NCBI RefSeq assembly: GCF_024171485.1
Contig: NZ_JALJZX010000002.1
Span: forward strand, 62,001 to 126,000
From: Chryseobacterium sp. HSC-36S06
GTDB taxonomy: Bacteria; Bacteroidota; Bacteroidia; Flavobacteriales; Weeksellaceae
Length of the DNA stretch: 64,000 nucleotides
Direction: 5' to 3'
A program made the translations under genes and the position numbers. Positions 43,632-52,912 of the stretch are shown here, one piece after another (position 1 is the first letter of the stretch; the number at the start of each line of letters is the position of its first letter). The notes under the pieces were generated by a model. The model saw nothing but the letters and a program-made list of their open reading frames with translations, searched no databases and had not been told where the DNA came from.

Positions 43632-43639
43632 TAAATTTG
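43632..43639 (+). promoter_or_regulatory. -7 element TAAATTTG for sucA-sucB
   Basis: Perfect TAnnTTTG, 36 bp before ATG 43676. Confidence 0.65.
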
Positions 43640-43675
43640 GCTTTTAAATAAAAAACAACAGTTAATCTGTACATA

Positions 43676-46486
43676 ATGGACAAATTTTCATTCCTAAACG
43701 CTGCACATTCGCAGTTAATCGAAGACTTATACCAACAATATTTAAAATATCCCGATAGTTTAGAGCCTTCCTGGAAAGCATTTTTCCAGGGATTTGATTT
43801 TGCGCTCGAGAATTATGGGGACGAACTGCAAGAAAATTCATCTGTTCCAAATGCTGCCACGCAGGTAGCGCAGTTTGCCAACCAATCTGCTTCTAAAGGG
43901 CAGATTCCGGAAGATATCCAGAAGGAATTCAAAGTGCTGAATTTAATCGAAGGATACAGACACCGTGGACATCTTTTCACTAACACTAATCCTGTTCGCC
44001 AGAGAAGACATTACGAGCCATCACTCGCTATTGAGAATTTCGGTCTTTCACAGGCAGATTTGACTCAGAAGTTCAATTCCGCTACAGAAATCGGCATGCC
44101 GGGCGCTGCAACTCTTCAGGATATTGTGAAGCGTTTGGAAAACATCTATTGCGAATCCATCGGCGTAGAGTATATGCACATTAACAATACCGAAGAAAAA
44201 CTGTATATCAGAAAGTGGCTTCAGGTAAATGAAAACCGTCCCCAGCTTAATGCATCCGAGAAAACAGAAATTTTAGGTAAACTGAATCAGGCAGTAGCTT
44301 TTGAAAATTATCTTCATACTAAATTCGTTGGTCAGAAAAGATTCTCGCTGGAAGGAGGCGAATCTCTAATTCCTGCTTTGGATCAGCTCATCACGCGTTC
44401 GTCGCAATTGGGGGTTGACGAAGTGGTTCTTGGAATGGCGCATAGAGGAAGATTAAACGTACTTACCAATATTTTCGGAAAATCATACAAACAGATTTTC
44501 TCGGAATTCGAAGGAAAAGAATTTGAAGAAGATGTATTCTCAGGTGACGTGAAATATCACTTGGGTTCATCTAAAAAAATAAAAACAGCAAACGGTGAGG
44601 AGGTTTCTATCAACCTTACGCCGAATCCATCGCATCTGGAAACAGTTGCAGCTTTGGTTGAAGGGATTTGCCGTGCGAAAGTAGATGATACTTATCACGA
44701 TTATAAAAAAGTGCTTCCTATCGTAATTCACGGTGACGGCGCAATTGCCGGACAGGGAATTGTGTACGAAGTCGCGCAGATGATGACGCTTGAAGGTTAC
44801 AAAACCGGTGGTACAGTTCATATCGTTGTAAACAATCAGGTTTCATTTACTACCAATTATTTAGATGCCCGTTCGTCGATTTACTGTACAGATATTGCTA
44901 AAGTTACCGAATCTCCGGTGATGCATGTAAACGCTGATGATGTAGAAGCTGTAGTTCATGCAATCAGGTTTGCTGCAGATTTCCGTGCACAGTTTGGTAA
45001 AGATGTTTATATCGATCTTTTAGGTTACAGAAAATACGGTCATAACGAAGGTGATGAGCCCCGTTTTACCCAACCGAACCTTTATAAAGCGATTTCTAAA
45101 CATCCAAATCCACGCGAGATTTACAAGGAGGTGCTTATTCAGGAAGGAATTGTTTCTGATGATATTTTGAAGAAAATGGAAACTGAATTCAAGACGCTTT
45201 TGGATGCTGATTATGATGCCGCCAAGGAAATCGAGAAAAATGCCATGGCTATCTTTATGGAAGACGCCTGGAAAGATTTTCCGCTTTGCCCCCGTGGCGC
45301 AATGCAGAACAGCGTTGATACAGGATTCGACATTAAAGCACTGAAAGAGCTTGCAATAAAAATGACGACTTTACCAGCTGATAAAAAATTCATTAATAAA
45401 ATCACCAGACTTTTCGAGAATCGTTTGAAAATGATTGAAGGCAATGCGTTGGATTGGGCCCTTGGTGAATGGTTGGCGTATGCTACATTACTTACTGAAG
45501 GTAAAAATGTACGTATTTCCGGTGAAGATGTGGAGAGAGGAACCTTCTCTCACCGGCACGCAATGGTTAAAACAGAAGATACAGAAGAAGAATACATCCC
45601 GTTAAGACATATTTCAGAAAGCAGGTTCGATATCTATAACTCTCACCTTTCGGAATACGGAGTTCTTGGTTTCGATTATGGTTACGCGATGGCATCGCCT
45701 ACCACCCTTACCATTTGGGAAGCACAGTTCGGGGATTTCGTAAACGGAGCTCAAATTATCATCGATCAGTATTTAGCTGCTGCTGAAGAAAAATGGAAAA
45801 TTCAGAATGGTCTGGTTATGCTTCTTCCTCACGGTTTCGAAGGTCAGGGCGCTGAGCATTCATCTGCGAGACTCGAAAGATTTTTAGGACTCTGTGCCAA
45901 CGAAAATATGGTGGTAGCAAATGCGACTACGCCGGCAAACTATTTCCACCTGTTAAGAAGACAGCTTAAGTGGAATTTCAGGAAACCGTTGGTTGTAATG
46001 ACTCCAAAATCATTGTTACGTCATCCGAAAGTGGTTTCTCCGCTTGAAGATTTTGCAACCGGAACATTCCAGCCTATTATTGATGACGCGGTGGCAAACC
46101 CAGATAAAATTGAAAAACTGATCCTGTGTTCTGGTAAAATTTACTACGAGCTTTTAGCCAAGAAAGAGGAACTTAACTGCGAAAATATTGCCTTGGTGAG
46201 ATTCGAGCAGCTTTATCCGCTTCAGAACGATAAAATCGAGGAAATATTGAGGAAATACAGCAGCAGAACCCAATTGCTTTGGGTTCAGGAAGAACCGGAA
46301 AACATGGGAGCCTGGACTTATATTCTGCGAAACTTCAGAGATACAGGAATCCAGGTGGTAGCACCTGTTGCCAGTGGTTCACCGGCTCCGGGAAGCCATA
46401 AAATGTTTGAAAGAAACCAGAACAATGTCATCAACAGAGTTTTTGACCGCGATGATGCCCCTGCAAACAGACCGGTTACCGCTTAA
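43676..46486 (+). CDS. sucA: 2-oxoglutarate dehydrogenase E1 component
   Basis: A 936-residue thiamine-diphosphate enzyme that decarboxylates 2-oxoglutarate in the citric acid cycle. The start HSQLIEDLYQQYLKYPDSLE has the family N-terminus; GMAHRGRLNVL, GDVKYHLGSS, the ThDP motif GDGAIAGQGIVYE with NNQVSFTTN, and the transketolase-like HGFEGQGAEHSSARLERFL. Length and domain order are normal. It is followed 34 bp later by the E2 gene. Confidence 0.98.
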   Translation: MDKFSFLNAAHSQLIEDLYQQYLKYPDSLEPSWKAFFQGFDFALENYGDELQENSSVPNAATQVAQFANQSASKGQIPEDIQKEFKVLNLIEGYRHRGHLFTNTNPVRQRRHYEPSLAIENFGLSQADLTQKFNSATEIGMPGAATLQDIVKRLENIYCESIGVEYMHINNTEEKLYIRKWLQVNENRPQLNASEKTEILGKLNQAVAFENYLHTKFVGQKRFSLEGGESLIPALDQLITRSSQLGVDEVVLGMAHRGRLNVLTNIFGKSYKQIFSEFEGKEFEEDVFSGDVKYHLGSSKKIKTANGEEVSINLTPNPSHLETVAALVEGICRAKVDDTYHDYKKVLPIVIHGDGAIAGQGIVYEVAQMMTLEGYKTGGTVHIVVNNQVSFTTNYLDARSSIYCTDIAKVTESPVMHVNADDVEAVVHAIRFAADFRAQFGKDVYIDLLGYRKYGHNEGDEPRFTQPNLYKAISKHPNPREIYKEVLIQEGIVSDDILKKMETEFKTLLDADYDAAKEIEKNAMAIFMEDAWKDFPLCPRGAMQNSVDTGFDIKALKELAIKMTTLPADKKFINKITRLFENRLKMIEGNALDWALGEWLAYATLLTEGKNVRISGEDVERGTFSHRHAMVKTEDTEEEYIPLRHISESRFDIYNSHLSEYGVLGFDYGYAMASPTTLTIWEAQFGDFVNGAQIIIDQYLAAAEEKWKIQNGLVMLLPHGFEGQGAEHSSARLERFLGLCANENMVVANATTPANYFHLLRRQLKWNFRKPLVVMTPKSLLRHPKVVSPLEDFATGTFQPIIDDAVANPDKIEKLILCSGKIYYELLAKKEELNCENIALVRFEQLYPLQNDKIEEILRKYSSRTQLLWVQEEPENMGAWTYILRNFRDTGIQVVAPVASGSPAPGSHKMFERNQNNVINRVFDRDDAPANRPVTA

Positions 46487-46520
46487 TTAAATATTTAAAT
46501 AATAAACAAAAATAAACCCG

Positions 46521-47780
46521 ATGTCAATATTAGAAATGAAAGTCCCTTCTCCGGGAGAATCTATCACAGAAGTTGAAATCGCATCTTGGTTGGTGAAGGA
46601 CGGCGATTATGTTGAGAAAGACCAGCCAATTGCTGAAGTTGATTCTGACAAAGCAACCCTAGAACTGCCTGCAGAGCAAAGTGGTGTAATTACTTTAAAA
46701 GCCGAAGAAGGTGAAGTTGTTCAGGTTGGTCAGGTAGTTTGCCTCATTGATATGGATGCTGCTAAGCCAAGCGGTTCTTCAGAAGCACCAAAAACTGAAA
46801 ACGCAGAAGCTCCGAAAGCCGAAGAAAAAGTGGTTGAAAAAGCTGCAATTGTGCAGGAAGCTAAGAAAGAAGAAAAACCTGCAGCTACAAGTTATGCCGC
46901 GGGAACACCTTCACCAGCTGCAAAGAAAATTCTGGAGGAAAAAGGGGTAGATGCTGCTCAGGTTTCAGGTTCTGGAAAGGGTGGAAGAATCACCAAAAAT
47001 GATGCAGAAACTGCTTCGGTACCTGCAATGGGTGCTGCTGCTTCTACGGGAGGTTCCAGAGGTTCAAGCACAACAAAACTTTCAGTTTTGAGAAGAAAAC
47101 TGGCGGCAAGATTGGTTTCGGTGAAAAACGAAACTGCAATGCTGACGACTTTTAATGAAGTTGATATGTCTGAAATTTTCAGATTAAGAAAACAATACAA
47201 AGAAGAATTCGCACAGAAACACGGCGTTGGTTTAGGATTTATGTCCTTTTTTACCAAAGCAGTTACAAGAGCACTTCAACTATATCCTGATGTAAATGCT
47301 TCAATTGATGGAGATTACAAAATTAATTATGACTTCTGCGATATTTCAATTGCGGTTTCAGGACCAAAAGGTCTGATGGTTCCGGTATTGAGAAATGCAG
47401 AAACTATGACTTTCCGTGGAGTTGAAGCTAACATAAAATCTTTGGCAGAAAAAGTGAGAGACGGTAAAATTACTGTTGATGAGATGACGGGAGGTACTTT
47501 CACTGTAACCAACGGTGGAACTTTCGGATCCATGATGTCAACACCGATCATCAATCCTCCACAGTCTGCAATTTTGGGAATGCATAATATTCTTCAAAGA
47601 CCAATGGCAATCGACGGACAGGTGGTAATTCGCCCAATGATGTACGTAGCTTTGTCATATGACCACAGAATTATCGACGGTAAGGAATCGGTTGGTTTCT
47701 TAGTGGCTGTAAAAGAGGCAATTGACAATCCTGTTGAATTCCTGATGGGTGGTGATGAAAGAAAAGCACTTGAATTATAA
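46521..47780 (+). CDS. sucB: Dihydrolipoamide succinyltransferase (E2 of 2-oxoglutarate dehydrogenase)
   Basis: A 419-residue E2 core of the 2-oxoglutarate dehydrogenase complex. The lipoyl domain leads, with the lipoylated Lys in [11 protein letters not shown] near residue 44. An Ala/Pro/Lys/Glu-rich linker follows, then the E1/E3-binding region ([29 protein letters not shown]), another linker, and the acyltransferase domain with the catalytic DHRIIDGK near the C-terminus. E3 is not encoded here. A terminator at 47810 follows. Confidence 0.97.
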   Translation: MSILEMKVPSPGESITEVEIASWLVKDGDYVEKDQPIAEVDSDKATLELPAEQSGVITLKAEEGEVVQVGQVVCLIDMDAAKPSGSSEAPKTENAEAPKAEEKVVEKAAIVQEAKKEEKPAATSYAAGTPSPAAKKILEEKGVDAAQVSGSGKGGRITKNDAETASVPAMGAAASTGGSRGSSTTKLSVLRRKLAARLVSVKNETAMLTTFNEVDMSEIFRLRKQYKEEFAQKHGVGLGFMSFFTKAVTRALQLYPDVNASIDGDYKINYDFCDISIAVSGPKGLMVPVLRNAETMTFRGVEANIKSLAEKVRDGKITVDEMTGGTFTVTNGGTFGSMMSTPIINPPQSAILGMHNILQRPMAIDGQVVIRPMMYVALSYDHRIIDGKESVGFLVAVKEAIDNPVEFLMGGDERKALEL

Positions 47781-47809
47781 ATAAATTTAAATAATTTATA
47801 AAATAAATG

Positions 47810-47838
47810 AAATCCCGCATTGAAAAGGCGGGATTTTT
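47810..47838 (+). terminator. Terminator after sucB
   Basis: Perfect 9-bp stem AAATCCCGC/GCGGGATTT with a 9-nt loop, then T5. Confidence 0.87.
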
Positions 47839-47864
47839 GTATTTCCCAAACAAAATTAACTGAA

Positions 47865-48251
47865 ATGTTTTCTACAACTACTTTCGACATTAAAGTTTCC
47901 GTAATTCCAGAGTATGATATAAAAAACAGTTTTCCTTCCGAAAACAGATTTGTATTCCGGTATCATGTGACCATCGAAAATCTGGGCGATCATCCCGTGC
48001 AGCTGCTCAAAAGAAAATGGCTGATCTACGATGTAGGATTCGGTTTCACCGAGGTAGAAGGCGATGGAGTAATTGGTTTGACACCAGAAATTATTCCTGG
48101 AGAAACATTTAAATATTTTTCAAACGTGGTCTTGCGCTCCGGAGTTGGCAGTATGAAAGGAGTGTATTACTGTAAAAACCTTTCGAGCGAAGAACATTTA
48201 GAAATCGAAATTCCGAAATTTAATCTGATGGCTGAGGTTTTAAGTAACTGA
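47865..48251 (+). CDS. apaG: ApaG family protein
   Basis: A 128-residue fibronectin-III-like beta-sandwich protein of the ApaG family, linked in enterobacteria to Co2+/Mg2+ resistance and Ap4A metabolism. Core features: VIPEYDIKNSFPSENRFVFRYHVTIENLG and VQLLKRKWLIYD near residue 45, then EVEGDGVIGLTPEIIPGE and MKGVYYCKN. ATG 47865 is chosen because the longer frame begins inside the sucB terminator. It converges with the exonuclease gene. Confidence 0.93.
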   Translation: MFSTTTFDIKVSVIPEYDIKNSFPSENRFVFRYHVTIENLGDHPVQLLKRKWLIYDVGFGFTEVEGDGVIGLTPEIIPGETFKYFSNVVLRSGVGSMKGVYYCKNLSSEEHLEIEIPKFNLMAEVLSN

Positions 48252-48288
48252 GAATTATAATTTTATTATTCAAAATGCAGATTAGCCG

Positions 48289-48846
48289 TTAGAGAATCTT
48301 CATGTTTTTTTTCATCACCTCGTGAACTTCATCCGTTCTGGTAACCATAAGGTTATTAAAAGCGAGAAGCGAGATCTTCGCACAGACTTCCGCGTCATCC
48401 CCGGCTCGGTGATGGTTAAATGAAAGTTGATGATGCTCCGCAAGGCTTTTCAAACCATATTTCGGTAGGTTTTTCCATGATTTTTTTGCAATTGAGATGC
48501 TGCAGAGATAGTTGAGTTTCGGTTTGAAAAATCCGTAATAGTCCAGACAACTTCGCAAAACTCCGGCATCAAAAGCTGCGTTGTGCGCAATCATAAGATT
48601 TCCGTACATTAAATTTTCCGCCTCTTGCCACACTTCTTCAAATGTTGGTGAATCCTGCACATCTTCGGGCATAATACCATGCACATCAATATTCCTCGGA
48701 TGAAAGTATGGAAAACTGGGTGGTTTGATGAGCCAGGTCTGAGTTTTTACTACCGCGCCGTTTTCTACCACACAGATTCCCATTTCGCACGCAGAATTCC
48801 GTTCGTGTGTAGCTGTTTCAAAATCGATCGCGCAAAAATCTATCAT
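48289..48846 (-). CDS. DnaQ-like (DEDDh) 3'-5' exonuclease
   Basis: A 185-residue exonuclease of the DEDDh group. ExoI has D8-x-E10 (FCAIDFETA); ExoII MIAHNAAFDAGVL; ExoIII HHRAGDDAEVCA with catalytic His and Asp. All catalytic residues are present. It lacks the polymerase or BRCT parts seen in longer DNA-polymerase-III epsilon relatives, so it is probably a stand-alone exonuclease. It follows the alpha/beta hydrolase by 33 bp in a leftward set. Confidence 0.92.
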   Translation of the reverse strand: MIDFCAIDFETATHERNSACEMGICVVENGAVVKTQTWLIKPPSFPYFHPRNIDVHGIMPEDVQDSPTFEEVWQEAENLMYGNLMIAHNAAFDAGVLRSCLDYYGFFKPKLNYLCSISIAKKSWKNLPKYGLKSLAEHHQLSFNHHRAGDDAEVCAKISLLAFNNLMVTRTDEVHEVMKKNMKIL

Positions 48847-48879
48847 ATCGTTGAATCGTGTATATTGATTAATGTTTTT

Positions 48880-49647
48880 TTATTTTAGAATCTTTCCGAT
48901 TTCATCACTGAATTCGTTGAATTTTGCCAGATCATCGTGACCTGCACCTTCAATTTCGATAAACTTTTTGGGTGTTTGAGGATGATTTTTTTCAAAGACT
49001 TCAAACAATTTCTTTCCGGATTTTATCGGAACTATTTTATCCTTGCTCCCATGAAAATGATAAACAGGAACGTTGACATTCTCGATATTCTCATTAGAGA
49101 GAAAATGGTAGGTCATCCTGGGCGAAACCCGATCCGTTACTTTTGCTGGAAGCCAGCGGTTCACAATATCCTGAAGATTATAAAAGGCACATTCCAATAT
49201 TACACATTTTGGTATATTATCGGCCCCTATTTTAACTGCAAATGCGCCGCCCAAACTGCGGCCGTAAACCACGGTGTTTTCTTCACCGTAATTTTCTCTG
49301 GCAAAATCATAAAAGTACTGCGCATCCGAGTATAGAAAATCTTCGTTTCGGGGACCTGAACTTTTTCCGTAGCCACGGTAATCCATCACCAAAATATCGT
49401 ATCCAAAATGGGTGAATTCTGCTGCGATTTTTCCCCAGCGGTGCAGGTTATCAGCATTGCCATGGAAATAAAGAATAACGCCTTTGGGATTTTCAATCTT
49501 AAAGTGAAGCCCGTTAATTTTACCTCCGAAGGGCGTTTCCCACAGATATTCCTCAAAAGCTGTTTCGAATTTAAATTCGTGTTCCAGAGGCAGAGCAACC
49601 GGAAGAAACACTACTTTTTCCTGGAAATATTGAAGGAGTTTTGCCAT
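48880..49647 (-). CDS. Alpha/beta hydrolase, Bem46/YfhR-like
   Basis: A 255-residue cytosolic alpha/beta hydrolase. Oxyanion start ILYFHGNADNLHRWG; nucleophile S131 in VYGRSLGGAFA; catalytic Asp in HFHGSKDKIVP; His in EGAGHDDLAKF. Substrate unknown. The paralogue at 50986-51843 shares the pattern 'MDYRGxGKS(T/S)G' and 'VYGRSLG' and encodes an extra N-terminal membrane helix. It starts 3 bp after the CNNM gene's stop, so it is in one operon with it and the exonuclease. Confidence 0.9.
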   Translation of the reverse strand: MAKLLQYFQEKVVFLPVALPLEHEFKFETAFEEYLWETPFGGKINGLHFKIENPKGVILYFHGNADNLHRWGKIAAEFTHFGYDILVMDYRGYGKSSGPRNEDFLYSDAQYFYDFARENYGEENTVVYGRSLGGAFAVKIGADNIPKCVILECAFYNLQDIVNRWLPAKVTDRVSPRMTYHFLSNENIENVNVPVYHFHGSKDKIVPIKSGKKLFEVFEKNHPQTPKKFIEIEGAGHDDLAKFNEFSDEIGKILK

Positions 49648-49650
49648 GGG

Positions 49651-50928
49651 TTAATTCTCAATTCTTGTAATCAGAATTTTGTCTACACGCTGCCCATCCT
49701 TATCAATTATTTCAAGCTCCAGGTCTTCAATTTTAACTTTGTCGCCAACCCGCGTGCCCTGATGTTCGTTCAGGAAGAAACCAACCAAAGTCGTATAATT
49801 GTCCTTGTTGTCGAACTCATAATCCAGGTCAAAGTATTTCAGGAATTCGACGATGGGAACCTGTCCATCGGCCAACCATGAATTAGTACTGCGTTCAGTA
49901 ATCCTGTAATCAAAATTATCCTCAGTACTGGTGTCACCTACCAATGCGTCGAGCAAATCATCCAGAGTGACCATTCCCACGGTGTTTCCGTATTCATCGA
50001 TCACGATTCCGTAGTGGTTTTTCTGGTTTTTAAAAAGTTCAAGCACTTTATATGCATAATAATTTTCATTAAGAAAAACCGGCTGTTTCAGATAATTCTT
50101 AAGATCGAAGGTGTCGGGATCTTGTATGGGGAACAGATCTTTCAGCAATACAATACCAATGATATTATCGAGATTATTTCCCTTTGTTACGGGATAGGCC
50201 GTATGTTTGTCGCTGCGGATCTTTGTGAAAATTTCATCAAGAGAATCTTCAGTAGTGAAGAATGTCATAGCCGTTCTGTGCGTAATAAGGGTATTAATCT
50301 TCCGGTCACCAAGTTCGAAGACACGCTCCACAATATTTTGTTCTATTTCTTCGATTTCGCCTTCCTGCGCACTTTCTTTAACGATTGATTTTATTTCTTC
50401 TTCGGTAATGATGCTGTCGGAATTGCTTTTAATGCCCATCAGTTTAAGAAGAAGATTGTTAGAAGTGCTTAATAGCCATACAAAAGGTGAAGTTATTTTT
50501 GACAGAATATCCATAGGTTTTGCAACCATTGTGATGATGCTTTCCGGATGGGTCATCGCAATTCTTTTGGGTAAAAGTTCCCCTAAAAGTATTGAAAGGT
50601 ACGTGATGAAAATAACGATTCCGGCAGTTGCCAATGTTTTGGAGTAAGGTTCAATAAGCGGAAAAGTGCCTAAGAAATTCTGGAAGTCAGTTGTCAGGTT
50701 TTCCCCGGAATAAACCCCAAGTAAAATTCCGATGAGTGTTATTCCGATTTGCACGGTCGAAAGGAATTTAGTGGGATGTTCCGAAAGTTCCAGTGCTTTT
50801 TTTGCGCCTGAACTTCCTTTCTTTCCTGCATTTTCGAGTTTGAATTTTCGGGAGGAGACGAGCGACATTTCAGACATCGAAAAAATGCCATTCAGCAAAA
50901 CGAGAAATATAATGATAATCAGTTCCAT
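49651..50928 (-). CDS. CNNM/CorC-type HlyC family membrane protein
   Basis: A 425-residue membrane protein of the CNNM/HlyC-CorC family, implicated in Mg2+ or other divalent-metal export or in sensing. It begins MELIIIIFLVLLNGIFSMSEMSL, the DUF21 domain with three to four helices to about residue 190, then two CBS domains (near 205-325; e.g. VIDEYGNTVGMVTLDDLLDALVGD) and a CorC_HlyC transporter-associated domain to the end. ATG 50928 is set by a -7 element that lies at 50950-50957; the longer frame to 50952 begins in it. Confidence 0.93.
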   Translation of the reverse strand: MELIIIIFLVLLNGIFSMSEMSLVSSRKFKLENAGKKGSSGAKKALELSEHPTKFLSTVQIGITLIGILLGVYSGENLTTDFQNFLGTFPLIEPYSKTLATAGIVIFITYLSILLGELLPKRIAMTHPESIITMVAKPMDILSKITSPFVWLLSTSNNLLLKLMGIKSNSDSIITEEEIKSIVKESAQEGEIEEIEQNIVERVFELGDRKINTLITHRTAMTFFTTEDSLDEIFTKIRSDKHTAYPVTKGNNLDNIIGIVLLKDLFPIQDPDTFDLKNYLKQPVFLNENYYAYKVLELFKNQKNHYGIVIDEYGNTVGMVTLDDLLDALVGDTSTEDNFDYRITERSTNSWLADGQVPIVEFLKYFDLDYEFDNKDNYTTLVGFFLNEHQGTRVGDKVKIEDLELEIIDKDGQRVDKILITRIEN

Positions 50929-50949
50929 TAAAAAGTAATAAATTTTGCA

Positions 50950-50957
50950 CAAATATA
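50950..50957 (-). promoter_or_regulatory. -7 element TATATTTG for CNNM-hydrolase-exonuclease operon
   Basis: Perfect TAnnTTTG on the - strand, 22 bp before ATG 50928. It lies between the arms of an inverted repeat, TGCACAA (50946-50952) and TTGTGCA (50964-50970), a possible operator. Confidence 0.62.
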
Positions 50958-50985
50958 ATTGAATTGTGCAGAGTTAAAGCAATTG

Positions 50986-51843
50986 TCAGGCCCTGTGGCT
51001 CACATTTAAGCTCGTTTTCTCAGTGTCGAGAAAAATTTTTCGGTTCTCGAATATTTCTTCCATTACGCGGTGATATTCTTCAAATTGGTGCACATTGATA
51101 TGCCCTGCGCCTAAAATTACATAAAGTCTTGTCAGCCGGGGATTTATTTCCGAAAGATCTACGGCAGTTTTAATGGGGACCAGTCTGTCGTCGCTGCCGT
51201 GGATGATTTTGATGGGGCAGCGCACATTTTTCAGATATTGAAATGTTGGGAGATTATAACGAAGAAATGGTTTTGCAGGCATGAACGGCAAATAACGGTG
51301 AATGGTGCGCAGCAGCGAGTAGAGCGGCGAAGTGAGGATCAAAAGCCGCGGATTGTTCTTCGATGCTAATCTCGCAGCAAATCCAGAACCGAGTGACCTG
51401 CCATAGACCACAATTTTTTCCTCAGAAAATTCATTTTTCACGATGTCATAAATGAACTGGGAATCGCGTTTCATGGCTTCGACGTTTCGTTTACCAGTGC
51501 TTTTTCCGAAACCGCGGTAGTCCATCATAATTACTTCATAATCTAAACGTGTGAAATCGATGGCAAATTTCCCCCAACCCTTGATACTCTTTGTATTTCC
51601 CTTCAGATAAATCACGGCTCCTTTCGGATGATCAACTTGAAAATGGAGGTAATTGATTTTTGCGCCCGGCTCCGGTTCCACCGTTTTTTCTTCTGCCTTT
51701 AAATGTTCATAAGCGAATTTAAAATCTGGTGGAAGTTTCTCCGGCTGGAAAAAGAATTTATGCTGAAAAAAGTAAATCAGCAGACCAATGACCAGAATAA
51801 TAACCGCAATAATGGTCAGCACAAAATATAAATCGGAATTCAT
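50986..51843 (-). CDS. Membrane-anchored alpha/beta hydrolase
   Basis: A 285-residue hydrolase related to the one at 48880. An N-terminal helix (about residues 7-26, VLTIIAVIILVIGLLIYFF) anchors it. The core has the nucleophile S150 in VYGRSLGSGFA, Asp in HGSDDRLVP and His in GAGHINVHQF. The oxyanion segment reads YLKGNTKSI, with Lys where the paralogue has His (FHGNADN). Substrate unknown. It is 58 bp before the CNNM gene on the same strand. Confidence 0.88.
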   Translation of the reverse strand: MNSDLYFVLTIIAVIILVIGLLIYFFQHKFFFQPEKLPPDFKFAYEHLKAEEKTVEPEPGAKINYLHFQVDHPKGAVIYLKGNTKSIKGWGKFAIDFTRLDYEVIMMDYRGFGKSTGKRNVEAMKRDSQFIYDIVKNEFSEEKIVVYGRSLGSGFAARLASKNNPRLLILTSPLYSLLRTIHRYLPFMPAKPFLRYNLPTFQYLKNVRCPIKIIHGSDDRLVPIKTAVDLSEINPRLTRLYVILGAGHINVHQFEEYHRVMEEIFENRKIFLDTEKTSLNVSHRA

Positions 51844-51931
51844 TACTATAAATGTAATGCAATTTATTTGAAATTAAAGTGACGGAAAGTTGATTGTGAT
51901 TCACCATGTTGTGACGGTGAAATATCTTACA

Positions 51932-52894
51932 TTACACAAAATGCTTAAAAATCAACCATTTAGAATTGTGGTAGTTTTTTATTTGGTTTTTGCCACGAAG
52001 CCTAAGTGTACCCGGAAGCTCAGAATAAAAACTGAAATGCGCGCGCAAAACCGCCCAGAAATGGGAAAAACCGTTTTGGAACGCGAAATATAAAGCTGCA
52101 GCACCATCTAATATCAACCTCGAAAAAATAACCCAGAACATCGCAGAAAGCGGGAGATTCTTTACCAGCATAGTAAGGTTATTCCGCATGTTCAGAAAGG
52201 TTTTTTGGGCACTCTGTTTATTTAAAGTTCCGCCTCCCACATGAAAAACTTTAGATTTCCCGGTGTAGAAAATTTTCTTTCCGTTATTTTTCAGACGCCA
52301 GCACAAATCGATTTCTTCCTGATGGGCAAAAAATCTTTCGTCAAACCCCTTCTGATTCCAAAAATCTTCAGAGCGGATGAATAAACAGCAGCCCGAAGCC
52401 CAGAAAATTTCGGTTTCATCATTGTATTGTCCTTTGTCTTCTTCAATGGATTCAAAAATCCTTCCGCGGCAGTAAGGATAACCCAGATTATCAATAAATC
52501 CACCGGCAGCGCCAGCAAATTCGAAAAAGTTTTTACGGTTGTAATCTAGAACCTTTGGCTGAACCGCGGCAATTTTGGGGTCGTTTTTAAATAAATTCAG
52601 AACAGGATCGATCCAGTTTGGGGTTACTTCCACATCTGAATTCAGGAGACAGTAAATATCTGCATGAATATGTTTTAAACCATCATTGTAACCGCCGGCA
52701 AAACCATTGTTTTTGGTGTTGTAAATAATTTTAACCTGTGGGAAATTCTGGCGTAGATAATCCACAGAATCATCAGTTGAAGCATTGTCGATCACATAAA
52801 TCTCTGCATCACCGGAATACGAGATGACACTGGGAAGAAATTTTTCTAACCATTTTTTTCCGTTCCAATTTAAGATCGTGATAGCTAATTTCAA
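51932..52894 (-). CDS. Family 2 glycosyltransferase, rhamnosyltransferase-like
   Basis: A 320-residue GT2 enzyme. The start AITILNWNGKKWLEKFL has the NWNG motif of rhamnosyltransferase-like GT2s; VIDNASTDDSV and LLNSDVEVTP follow (donor and metal sites), then GxDERFFAHQEEIDLCWR near residue 200 and a C-terminal region that ends in a hydrophobic/aromatic segment, which probably associates with the membrane. It lies 18 bp after the LpxL-type gene, in the same leftward operon. Confidence 0.91.
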   Translation of the reverse strand: MKLAITILNWNGKKWLEKFLPSVISYSGDAEIYVIDNASTDDSVDYLRQNFPQVKIIYNTKNNGFAGGYNDGLKHIHADIYCLLNSDVEVTPNWIDPVLNLFKNDPKIAAVQPKVLDYNRKNFFEFAGAAGGFIDNLGYPYCRGRIFESIEEDKGQYNDETEIFWASGCCLFIRSEDFWNQKGFDERFFAHQEEIDLCWRLKNNGKKIFYTGKSKVFHVGGGTLNKQSAQKTFLNMRNNLTMLVKNLPLSAMFWVIFSRLILDGAAALYFAFQNGFSHFWAVLRAHFSFYSELPGTLRLRGKNQIKNYHNSKWLIFKHFV

Positions 52895-52912
52895 TTCAGA
52901 TAAGTATGATTG

